Shown here piece after piece: positions 50,025 to 60,012 of a stretch of 64,000 nt of DNA. Both the position numbers and the translations under genes were made by a program. Under the pieces are notes generated by a model that did no database searches, was not told the DNA's origin, and saw nothing but the letters and a program-made list of their open reading frames with translations. Source of the DNA: Capitulum mitella (lineage: Eukaryota; Arthropoda; Thecostraca; Pollicipedomorpha; Pollicipedidae); the NCBI GenBank assembly GCA_030062745.1, contig CP099841.1:33224368-33288367 (forward strand). The letters run 5' to 3'. Numbering within the stretch: the first letter of the stretch is position 1; every line of letters begins with the position of its first letter.

Positions 50025-50639
50025 GTCAGGGCCTGCAGACCTCGTGCTGAGGGACCGCGTGCTGAGGGACAGGGTCGGATCCGACCGACCGTCAGGGCCT
50101 GAAGGGTTCGTAATGAGTGAAAGTGTTAGTTCTGACGGGCTGTCCTGGGGCTTAAGTGCAAAGTAATGAAGTGTAGAGGATTTCACGGACTGCATTTTCA
50201 GGATCCAGTCCAATCCGGTCCGTGAAGTCTAGGATCCAATCCATCCGCAATCCGCCTTTTTTTAAATTCCTGAATCCGCTCCCGCCCAACCCGTTGTAGC
50301 AAAAATATGCTTATAAAAACCGCGTCAATCCATATCAAGTGCTTGCTTCCGTCATAATACACAAACGAAGATGGCACATCTAAGCACGTTTAATTGTTCC
50401 TTTTTAACGAAATTAATATAAGTCCTCTGTTTAAAATCCGGCCTGGTCCTAGTCGATATGCCGCCTGAACTTTCTGGTCCGGTCCAATCCGGTCCACGGA
50501 CCAATGAACGATCCGCGACTTTGTCCAATCTGTGCAGTGCTCTAGTGTGGTGCCGTGGTATGCAGGGGAGTCGGCCGTCGCCAGATGTCAAGACCTAAAG
50601 AGCTCGTAGTGTGGGATGGCGTCGACAGGAACCGCTGCG
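50025..50639. repeat. Tandem copies of the 3' end of the MYORG-like gene
   Basis: Read on the minus strand, the last coding stretch (IPHYELFRP, stop) is followed by a 52-bp second copy (stop-equivalent at 50588-50590), by a third copy at about 50092-50128 that would read TFTHYEPFRP-stop, and by a fourth, weaker copy at about 50025-50070. Copies 2 and 3 are separated by an insertion of about 400 bp. The 52-bp spacing is out of frame and every copy lies after the true stop. Confidence 0.75.
50172..50560. mobile_element. hAT-like non-autonomous insertion
   Basis: The left end TAGAGGATTTCACGGACTG and the right end, read in reverse as TAGAGCACTGCACAGATTGG, are imperfect inverted repeats of a form common in hAT elements. 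Both subterminal parts hold GGATTGGACCGGACC-type repeats. It sits between copies 2 and 3 of the gene-end repeat. A clean 8-bp target duplication is not evident. Confidence 0.45.
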
Positions 50640-53600
50640 TCAGGGCCTGAAGAGCTCGTAGTGAGGGATGGTGTCGGCCGTGACCGGCTCGTCGATCCAG
50701 CGGCCGCCGCGGTCGATGCGGCGCGAGTTGAGCTCGCGCCACAGCCCTCGCGGCAGGTAAACGCGCCGAGAGGTGGCGTTAGGCCGAGTGACGGGCGCCA
50801 CCAGCAGGCGGCCGCCCACCAGGAACTGGTCGGCGATGGCCGCCACCTGCGGCTCGTCGCCGAACTCGTGCCAGAGCGGCCGCACCAGCGGCCAGCCCTC
50901 GGCCAGCGCCTCGCGCAGCGCCGCGCGCTGGGCGGGCAGCACCAGTCGCCGCCGCCGCCACAGCAGCGTGTTGGCCAGCTGCTCGACGTCGGCGCCCAGC
51001 TGGTGCGGCAGCAGCGCGAACTGCAGCTGCGGCAGGAAGCAGGCCAGCTGCAGCCAGCGGGCGTACAGCTCGGCGTCGGGCCGGCCGGAGCCGCCGACCG
51101 GCGGCGGCGCCACCAGGTGGGTGCCGCCGGTGGCCGCCGCCAGCACGGAGGGCAGCACCTGACGCAGGCCGGCCCAGCTGGACGGCCGCGCCGACAGCTG
51201 GACGAACACCGGCTCGGCCAGCGGTCGCACGGCGCTCGTCACGCTGAGCACCTCCAGGCCGGCGCGGCGCACCACCGCCTGCAGCATCTCCGCCAGGAAG
51301 TCCGGGTTCGCCGCCTGACGGTCACGGAACACGGGGCCGGGTCAGCCGTCACGCCACTGTTTGGAAACGTGGCACCGTCAGTCTACCGTACGTTTAATTC
51401 ACTCTCAGATAGCGATGATACAGACGGGACCGAAAATCACTATATTGCTTATAGTATTCAAGCACTTCTAAGCCGTAATAGGCAGAGCAATTGTGAATTC
51501 CCCAAAAAGTTTTCTAAATGACAATGAACTGAACGGAATTTCCACAAACGTTCCCAAACAACTCGTTGTCTACACAAACACGTCAGCCAAAGGCCATTTC
51601 ATGGTACGAAACTGAACTTACATGCTTTGTGAGGTTATAATAATACGGTAGCAGCTGTGAAGATGTCTGGTCGATAACCACCCACTTGATTTTCGTGGTC
51701 TCTTTCAGTTTTTTCAACTTTTGCAGCAGCCAGGTGCGCGTCTTTTCACTGGACATATCCATCCATACGCCCTTAACTTCCCTCAAATTGACCATGGCCG
51801 GGTCGCCAGTGACGGCCTCTCGGATCCACAGGTCATTGTCGATGCCGTACTCGATGTTGACCGACTTCAGCTCGATTACCGGACTGATGGTGACGGCCAG
51901 TTCGAGTCCCTTCCGCTGCAGCAGCTCGTTTGCCTTCCACGGGTTGTGGAACTTGCGGCTGTCGAACTCGAAGTCGCCTTGGTGCGCCTGCCAGTGCCGG
52001 TCCAGCACCAGCATCCCGCCGCTGCCGTACTTCCTGCTGGCGATGTCGCTGCCGTAGGCGATGACGTCCGCCTGCGTGAAGTTGCCCGCACTCGGGTAGT
52101 GGTAGACGATCTTTTCGAAGCTGGGCCACACCTTGCTGCGCGTTTCCTCGATGCGTTTGGCGTACGGGTTGGTCGCCTGGGTGCCGAACCTGTGCAGACG
52201 CGAGATGCTGGGTCCCGTGCAGATGGAGTAGAGCAGCTGGAGCCGGTCGCCCGTGTAGCGGTACGGGAACGGCCGGCGCAGGGCGCCCAGACAGAGCCGG
52301 CCCCGCTCCGCGTCCACCTGCGCGAACAGCGGCTCGTCGTTCCACACGTACACGCCGACGCCGCTGCTGGAGATGAAGTAGCGCTGCACGACGTTGCCGT
52401 AGACGTGCTGGCGGACGTCGCCGGTGACGAGCGGCGCCAGCGGCAGCTCGGCGCCCAGCGGCCAGCCGCCGTCGCCGGCGACCTCCGAGCTGCCGAACCA
52501 GACGAGGCCGGCCGGCTCCGTCAGGCTGAAGCAGTCCATCAGGCCCGTGTCCGGGCGCAGTGAGCGCCAGTCAACGCGGTAGCACTCGATGTCGCGGCAG
52601 GCGGCGCCTGAGCAGTTGAGTCGCTCGGGCCGCACGTGCTCCAGGGTCAAGCGCGCCTGGTTCTTCCACTCGAGGCAGACGCCGCTGCCGTCCGACGTCG
52701 ACTCGGCCAGGTACTTGGAGGTGTGCGAGACGCGCGTGGAGCGCAGCAGGCCGCAGTCATACGGCAGGTCCCGGTTCTGCACGCGGCTCGCCACGAAGAT
52801 GCGCGCCAGCTCGCGGCCCGTGTCCGGCGAGAGGAGACGCAGCCGCCGCTCCTCCTCGCTGAACTTGAACCGGCCGAAGAAGGCGTACTGCGGCGGGGGA
52901 GTCGGTTCGTCACCGGACGGCCACGGCGACTCACACGTAAATACAAGACCAGTGTGCATCCAGCGTACACCCCCTCCCCATAGCGAGCGGCGCAGTGGTG
53001 GTTACCATGCTCGCCTTGTGGCCGAAAGGTCCTCGGTTCGAGTCCGGATAATAGCGACATTTCGCCGTCCATCGCGACAACCGGCGTGAGAGGTTGCGAC
53101 GCGAAATGACCCTGGCAGTCGAGAGCGTCGTTAAATAACCCAATAACCAACTCACCTCCTCCCCACAAAATGAAGATGCAGTCTCCAACCGGTCGAACGA
53201 AGTCGGAATCTTACCTTTGATTTATGAATGTTGTACTGGAGAACGATGACGCAAATGGACGAGATGATGACGACAAACAATAAAGCCATGGCCACCCAGG
53301 AGAACCGCACCTGACTCAGGCAGCTTTTCAGCCGGGACGTCTTCGGTGGCGGCTGCCGGAAAAAGTAAAACGTGTCAACTTATATACATCCAGAATAGTG
53401 GATGCCTCCAACGCATGTTATCATCGTCGAAATATGTATCGAGTTTCGAATGCAGCAGTTGCAGGAGTAATTCGTCATTTTGCCTTTGCTGGCGTGAGAC
53501 AAATAGGAGTTGCTGAGTTGGACACAACTCAATAACTCCTATGGACCGACGGACCTATGGACCTATGGACCGCAACCTATGGACCGATTCTAGTATTACA

Positions 53601-55235
53601 ATGGCAATCGATTGCCGTTCTTTGATTATACGAACATGATGATATACGATTTATGATATATGATTTATGATGACAGATACGAATGCGATGATGACGCGAA
53701 TGATATGAACTGTCCTTTGATGATGATGATACTCTTTGATTACGTAAATATGTTGCATATTTGGACGTCACGATTACATTTTAGGTCACAGATCGCGTCA
53801 AAGGTCATTATTCGACCAATTAGGAGTGGGCTATTTTTTGCGTACAAAATCGAAGATGACAGACATCGTAAGGTCAAAAACCGTTACAAAGGCATGTCAG
53901 CCATGCCAATACACGCGTATCTCACAAAAAGTGTGACAGAGGTTATAGCTGTCCACATCATGCGGTACGTAGGGTCCATTTCAAGCAATTTTTAAGTATG
54001 TCCACTATGGCACATACAACTTTATCAACCCCCCAAAAACGCCTCTAATGCCTCTAAATGCCCGCTTTGAAATGGCGAATTTTAAAATGGCCGTCAAAAT
54101 TGGTTTGGTGACGTACATTGACAGCACATTTCAGGAATCGAAATCATACAAACTGGACCTATGATGGCTTTGTTTGACGTCATCGGTGGTCTACACTGAC
54201 CTCTCATGACATTATAACGAGCTGGTCACTATCAGCCATCACGCACGACCAGAACATCGAAAAAGGTCAAGTAGACCACAAAAAAACACCAAAACCGTAA
54301 AACATAACTTTCTTTGTGAATGCTAAATGACCCACGGGGCCCTCAACATCTTTTTCTTTCACCAAAAACTGCACCAAATTTATGTACCGAGCGACAGTGG
54401 AAATTCGACGACGATGCCATGCCTGGTTACAGGGTTATGCAGCAAAGAAACGGGACAGGCGTCCGAAGCCCTCACCCCCAGCAAGTCGCGAGTCATAAAC
54501 CTGCGACACAATTTTTCACGAAAAACCATTCACGGATTTCGGGGTCCGAGTGGTGCCGTTCTCCCCATCCGCACGATCAGTGCACGTGATCCGAGTGCTC
54601 GTTACTAAAACCGCGTCCCTGAACTCAAACCCTACAACTGCGCCCTAATCTTGCATCTCCCCAAGGACAACTGATAGCCGTAAATCTTCTGAAGGGAGAG
54701 AAGAACGAGTCAACAAGAGCGATACCTAACCAGCCTTAGCTGAAGGGGCTAAAAACCGAGCGTCGGAGCGACTCGAACCCCTTGCTAGAGCGGAAAATCA
54801 GAATAGTCGACCAGCTGAATTACCGATCACGACGGTATCCAACGACACCCGCAGACAACCGGTCATATCCAACAAGTTCTATATCAACTGTATTAAATAA
54901 GGGTGGGAGGGTGGCTACCAGGCCTTTATGGACATAATATACTTGTCTGCACCGTAAAAGCTGAAGCTTTGCCGGTAAGCTACCAGCTGCCTACTCGCTA
55001 CGAAGTTTGTCGGCATTTTTCGGCAACGATCTCGTTGACATTTTATACTGTGTATACGCATTTGCAGCAAGTACGTAAGGAGCCAGCTCACCTTTTTGAC
55101 GGCCACCGTCGGAGGCGTTTTCTTTTCTTCCGCCGGAGGAGCATCCACAGGCTCTGTCTGGCGCAGCGCCGAGTATCCATTGGTGCTACTGAGAGAATCC
55201 GCCTTAGACGGACTGGAAAAAGCGTGAAAATCCAT
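50640..55235 (-). CDS. MYORG: MYORG-like (KIAA1161) family 31 glycosidase, four exons
   Basis: The exons are 55235-55092, 53352-53215, 52929-51622 and 51314-50640. All are GT-AG and all joins are phase 0, giving 754 residues (human MYORG is 714). It is a type II membrane protein: a Ser/Pro-rich cytosolic N-terminus, a membrane span at about 67-86 (WVAMALLFVVIISSICVIVL) and then a lumenal GH31 domain in exons 3-4. Family marks: GPSISRLH, DFEFDSRKF, WPLVRPLWHEFGDE-type segment, DQFLVGGRLLVAPV and YLPRGLWREL. The nucleophile-position Asp is kept (D514, VID-Q), but the usual GD.xSxW acid/base motif reads SARPSSW at 571-577 (Ala for Asp), and the later PDMVGG-type block reads APPPVGG. MYORG proteins are ER/Golgi alpha-galactosidase-type enzymes. 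This one may be inactive. The start at 55235 follows a TTTTTCCAG, so a different upstream exon could supply the N-terminus. Confidence 0.85.
52984..53156 (+). mobile_element. tRNA-derived SINE in the MYORG-like intron
   Basis: The tRNA-like head has an A-box-like GGCGCAGTGGTGG at 52989-53001 and a consensus B box GGTTCGAGTCC at 53035-53045. The tail ends GACCCTGGCAGTCGAGAGCG...CCCAATAACCAAC. The tail resembles 58653-58710. The element fills most of the 285-bp intron 52930-53214 and lies antisense to the gene. Confidence 0.75.
53539..53588. repeat. CTATGGACCGA short tandem repeat
   Basis: Four to five imperfect units of (A)CCTATGGACCG. Confidence 0.8.
54757..54838 (-). mobile_element. tRNA-like sequence, probably a SINE head or tRNA relic
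   Basis: On the minus strand, an A-box-like TAATTCAGCTGGTC and a B-box-like GGTTCGAGTCG are about 45 bp apart. The acceptor and T stems do not pair well, so this is not called as a working tRNA. Confidence 0.4.
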
Positions 55236-56351
55236 GTTTGCGGTTATATCATCATACCGTCCATCACACTACCCCTAGTCCTGTAAAATTCCATGTGCGA
55301 CGTTTGGTCTGATAGAAAATCTCCTCTGACACCGTTCAGACGTTCGAGAAGTTTCAAGAGTATGTAACGTCGTAGAATCCGCTGATGTATTGCTTTTGGT
55401 GCAGATTCATTAGTTCTAGACATGCATTCAGTCAAGGTGAAAAATATCGTTATTGTGATATAATGAACGTAACAGTGGCCAGTTGTCTTGGTAGCTACGG
55501 ACTAGCACCTGGCCATTTTGGAGACAAAATCCTACGTCTGGTGATCTGCAAACGTTTGAACTGTTTAGTTCAGTTTAGTTTAATTTACGTAACGGATTTT
55601 CCTGTCGACGATTCTAGCTGAGTGATTCAGAATCCACGAGTTTGATGGAAGCCTAATCCAGTCCTTTTCACTGACATTCACTCATTTGTCTGCGAAGCAG
55701 TAACAAAGGCCGCGGCAGGCCCGCCGGGCACCGGGACGCCTCGTCACGGCCGCGGCCGGCGGCTGCCGCGCACGCGACCAGCACCGAGGCGCTCAGCTGA
55801 CTGAAGTCAAGGTCACCGGACAGAGACGCCGTGTTGTCGCCGTCCTGCTGCCGGGGCTCCGAGACGTCCCAGGTGCCGGCACCGTCCACTGAGTGACGCA
55901 GCAGCAGGACAGGGACCGCGGACAAAACACGCCGTTCTCCGAGCGGCGTTCTGCGTTTGGTACAACAGCCGTTTCCAGACCGGTTTGGTTAAAGACCAGG
56001 GTCAGGTATTTTAAGCCATTATGGACAAAAAAACATGACGCATCATGCTTAAATGTGATATGAATTCCAAAGTACAACGCGGTCGTTATGCTGTTGAGTT
56101 CCTGAGGTACATGCAACGTGTAATCACCCAATTGCTGTTTTGTCCCCATTTTGTCGAGAATGCTTGGGAATAAAATGCGAGTGGTAATGCAAAGATTTAC
56201 ACGATCGAGCGCGTGCGTGGACACCCGCAAGGCTCTACCAAACTCCACCCCAGGCTAAAGGAAGACACTGGACCTTACCACCTTCTTAGATGGTGGCACA
56301 GAGACTCCACAGCAAAAACGCGGAAATAAACACGACAATCAGGCCCCTTAC
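55236..56351. other. Upstream region of the MYORG-like gene
   Basis: Contains a possible small minus-strand exon at 55888-55817 (72 bp, CAG acceptor and gtgacc donor, reading GTWDVSEPRQQDGDNTASL). Its phase does not join the exon at 55235, so it could be untranslated or false. The GC-rich part at 55690-55950 may be promoter sequence. Confidence 0.35.
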
Positions 56352-56545
56352 CTCGCTTGTATGTAGTAGCGTTTGAAGAAGTCGCTCCGGTTCGAGCATA
56401 TCGTGTCCGTGTAGTCGCTTTCTTTTTCGTCCAGCGAGCCCGGTAAACTGCTGGCACAGAAGCATGGGTTGGCACGGTCGTGCTTGGTACCCAGGGAGCC
56501 ACCAGCAACACCGCACACAGAGCAGCCCAACACGAGCACTCCGTG
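56352..56545 (-). CDS. Possible coding exon, cysteine-containing, gene unknown
   Basis: A 194-bp minus-strand open exon runs from an acceptor-like CTGACCGCAG to a good donor (GAG|gtaagg), entering in phase 0 and leaving in phase 2. It reads through PCFCASSLPGSLDEKESDYT and DTICSNRSDFFKRYYIQA. The donor phase fits the alternative acceptor before 55223 (TTTTTCCAG), so it could be an alternative 5' exon of the MYORG-like gene. Otherwise it belongs to an unseen gene. No domain is recognised. Confidence 0.35.
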
Positions 56546-57589
56546 CTGCGGTCAGCATTTGGGCCACACGCCGACGGGTAAACACAGGACATCTACAGCG
56601 CAGTCTGCGCAGTCGTGTCCGGTGACGCCCAGACGCTTAGAAGCATCGACGAAGTTCAACGGCAACTTACGACCGTCGAGTACACACCAGAGCTGGGAAT
56701 TCGGATCAATTTCGGATTCAAATATCCGCATGGGTACATTCGAGTGTTTGGATCGAATGCTCAGGTCTTTTGAAGTTTGCGCTATTTCATATCAACGGGT
56801 ACGATGAGAACAATGTGTCAAAATCGGACAAACACAATTGCATGAACGAATTACGGGGCTTCAAAGCCGCGGCCGCAGCCACCCGGCCCAATACCCGACC
56901 GAACACCCGGCACACGGCGCTGTCGAGGCAGAGGAGGGCATAACGTCAGCGGCAGAGAGCGCTCTGATTGGCACTCATACTGCTATGTGACCAGAGGTGC
57001 AAACCATGAAGCCCACATGATAGTGTTCCGGAATGTTTTGTTCCAGAAGACATAATATGGGAAAGCATTCAGTCTTTACTCCTAGTCCTGGCCACCATGT
57101 CCACAGACAACATTGTAAAAAGGCTGAGGTTCCGCTCACCTCTCGCTATTGCTCGTTCGCCACTCGGTAACACGCAGCATCGGCAGCAGAAAGCAATTTT
57201 TGCGAGCGATCTACGAACACTTACTTCTGTCAGGAACGTAGCCCTGATTCCGCCCGGGGGGGGGACAAATCGGATCAAGGGGCCCGAGTAACCAATGGGA
57301 GCCCTCGCCAAGGGCGGATCCAGGATTTCGCCACAGCAGGTGGGGACGTGGAGGTGAATGGTCGGCGCGGGACCCCCATTTTTTGCCCTTCAGATGAAAA
57401 ATTAGGTAATTTTGTTTTTTTTACCGCATAAGATAACCAAGAAACAGAATGGGTCACCTTATTAGAGAAAATTCTGCGTTTTGTTCTGAACAAAGGGCCC
57501 GGAATATGACAAACACGGTGAGAGTTTAGGTAGTTCCGTCCCTCCCCGCCATTCAAAATGTCGTGTCTGTATCTGGTCCAGGAGCCCGT
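56546..57589. other. Intergenic, no gene recognised
   Basis: Positions 56690-56780 have GGATTCAAATATCCG/GGATCGAATG-type short inverted repeats, as in old hAT elements. Nothing else is supported. Confidence 0.4.
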
Positions 57590-59240
57590 TTGTCCCTCCC
57601 TATTCCGTAGCCTCCGGGGATTTTTTGTCAGCTTAGCTTACGTTCTCTCTTGCAGTTACAGGGACACTTTTGGTAGTATAGGGACGTCTGTCGTGCCAGG
57701 ACGCTCTAGTGGTCTCGGGTTCCTTTTACAGTTTCACGTGTCCCGCGGGACGTCTCAGGCGCTCCTTCGGCAGTTTCAGGGGCACCTCGGACAGTCTCAG
57801 GGACCCATCTGGCAGTTTCAGGGACGCTTAAACCATCTCGGGTTTTCTCCTCTTGTTCCTGGGACGTTTCTGCCATCTAAGGAGCCCCTCGGGTACTAAA
57901 AAGGGCCTCTGTAAGTCTCTCTCTGCTCTCATAGAGGCGCCTGTGGCAATCCTCTAGGTCCTTTGGCCGTTTCAGAAGCAGTCTGGACGTCTCAAGGTCT
58001 AGTAGTTTCAGGAGCCCCTCTGGTCGTCTCTGGGTCCCCTTTTTTTAGAGACTTCTAGTTAGCAGTCTCAAAGGTCCCTCTCTAACAGTCTCAGTTCACC
58101 CCTTATGGTCCTGGGTACCCCTCTTATCGTCTCTGGGAAACATTTTTGCCATCTCAGGGGCCCTCTGGCAGTTACAGAAGACCTTTTGGCAATTTCAGGG
58201 CTCCTGTGCAGTGTCAAAGGCCCTCTGAACGTCTCCGGTAGTCCCCATGGCTGTATCAGAGGTCTTACTCTGTTACATGAGGTATATCTGGCAGTCTTTT
58301 AGGTCCCCTCTAGCCGTAACAAGGGGTTTTTGTTGGCGCTTCAGGGGCCTCACTGGCAGTCTCAGGGGGACCTTGCCAGTGCCAGGAGCCCGCTTATTAC
58401 ATTCGGAGACCCTCTGGCCGTCCAGCGCCCCCGTAAAACCCAAATATCGTCTCAGAGTCCCTCTTATCGTCTTTGTCTCGCAGGGGCCCTGCGGCCTTTT
58501 TGGCAGTCTCAGGGGTTCTCTACGGTGTACGGGCGCATCTTGCCGTCTCAGAAACCACCTGACCTTCCCGGGGGCCCCCGACAGCATTAAAAACCCCTCA
58601 AAGTTTCAAAAAGGCCAGTGTAGCCTATTTGTGACTCCTCTCGAGGTTTTGGACGCCGAATGACCCTGCAGTCGGTGCGCCCCTAAGCCACAATAACCAA
58701 CCAACCAACCTCTCGAGGCTGAGAAGGTCACCGACGAATCCCCGTTCAGGGGCCCCTCTGGCAGGCCAGGGTCTCCTTATGCCGTGCTAGGCACCCTCTT
58801 CAGTTCTTTCCGTCTCAGGTGTCCTTCTGGCAATTTTAGCGGTCTCATGGACCGTTTGCCGTGTTGGGGTCCCTTGAGGTCCCAAGGGCCGTTGAAGAGT
58901 TTCAACGGTCCTTCTTTCCATCTTGAGGGCCATCTTGCCGTGTCAGGGTCTCATTAACCCTCCCGCAGGCCCTCTGACTACATCAAGGACCTTCAATTTT
59001 TCACTCATAGGGGTCCCCTAGGGACTCAGTCCTCATCTTGGCCGTCTCAGGGGCCCTATGAGCCATCTAGCGGTCTCAGGGACACTGCCGTGCCACTCAT
59101 TTAACCCTCCAAGACTGCACCAAGAGCCCGTCAGGTTCTAGTAGAGACCCCGTGAAGCTCATACGGGGCCCTTTCGGGGCTCCTTTTAAGTCTGACAGGG
59201 GCCCCTTCTCAGGCATCAAGGGGAGGGGGCGATCGCCCCA
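57590..59240. repeat. Long degenerate minisatellite, unit about 20-21 bp
   Basis: Units such as GGGGCACCTCGGACAGTCTC(A), GGGACCCATCTGGCAGTTTC(A) and GGCGCTCCTTCGGCAGTTTC(A) follow one another for about 1.6 kb, with GGGGCCCCTCTGGCAGTCTC as a rough consensus. Units are badly mutated in places. No conserved protein frame. Confidence 0.8.
58653..58710 (+). mobile_element. SINE tail fragment
   Basis: CGAATGACCCTGCAGTCGG...AATAACCAACCAACC matches the tail of the SINE at 52984-53156. It is embedded in the minisatellite. Confidence 0.6.
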
Positions 59241-59394
59241 ATCGCTCCCTCTTTGGGTCCGCGCCTGGCCTTCGTAATCAGTGGGGCCCCATGTGGTTTA
59301 ATTATTGTTGGTTTGTAAAGGGGCCGAGCTGAAGTGTAAAGGAACACTAAAGGGGCACACGCCCGCCTGTAACGACATCCCTACCGACGTGGCG

Positions 59395-59690
59395 GGTGCC
59401 TCTACAGGTACAGGTCGGCAGGGACATCTTTACAGGAAAGCAGGGGCCCCTGAATGATCGTTTAGGGGCCATTGTTAGTCAGGAGGGCCACTGCTTGTCT
59501 GTAGAGGGCATTGTATCCGCCTGTAAAGGACCCCTGTCGACCTCTGGAAGCAGAGGCAGGGGCCTTCTTCAAGACCGAAAGGAGATCCCTTCAGAGAATG
59601 ACAGGGGGCCTTTATAGGCCGGCAGGGGACCCTCCCCGGACAAACAGTGAACTCCCCTACAAGCCAGCAGGGGTCTCTAAACGCTCATTG
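59395..59690. repeat. Second degenerate array of about 20-bp units
   Basis: AGGGGCCCCTGAATGATCGT, AGGGGCCATTGTTAGTCAGG and AGGGCCACTGCTTGTCTGT-type units. Related to the arrays at 5225-5905 and 57590-59240. Confidence 0.65.
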
Positions 59691-59774
59691 AGACCACGCG
59701 CCTCTCTTCATAAAACACAAGGCTTTCTTGTATACACGGAGTGCGTTTTGTTAAGGTTCGTAAGCCTTCTTTAG

Positions 59775-60012
59775 TTCTTAAAATATTATAAAATAATACA
59801 AAAATAATATGTAAATAAAACAATATAATAATATAATAAAATAATAAAAAATAATATAAAAAAGATAGTGTAAGACTCCCTGCGGAGGCATCACGCTATT
59901 CAAAGAATTGGGGCCTTCGGCCCCATGGGGGCCCGCTCGGCCTCCAGGGGCCCCGCTTGGCCTCCACGGGGGGAGGACATGGCCCCTTTGGCCCCCCTGG
60001 CTACGCCACTGA
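59775..60012 (-). mobile_element. AT-rich run and transposon-like end
   Basis: Positions 59775-59868 are almost pure A/T (AATAATATAAT). Positions 59905-60012, read on the minus strand, begin CAGTGGCGTAGCCAGGGGGG, a terminal sequence often seen in hAT-type elements, then GGGGCC-rich units. The second end is not identified. Confidence 0.4.

Noticed and set aside
50616..52563. Long plus-strand frames (301 and 280 codons)
   Set aside because: They are antisense to the MYORG-like exons and stay open only because of high GC content.
54757..54838. Working tRNA gene
   Set aside because: Box A and B spacing is right but acceptor and T stems do not pair; more likely a SINE head or relic.
57590..59240. 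CRISPR-like array
   Set aside because: Units are contiguous, degenerate and about 20 bp with no constant spacers, in a eukaryotic context; this is a minisatellite.
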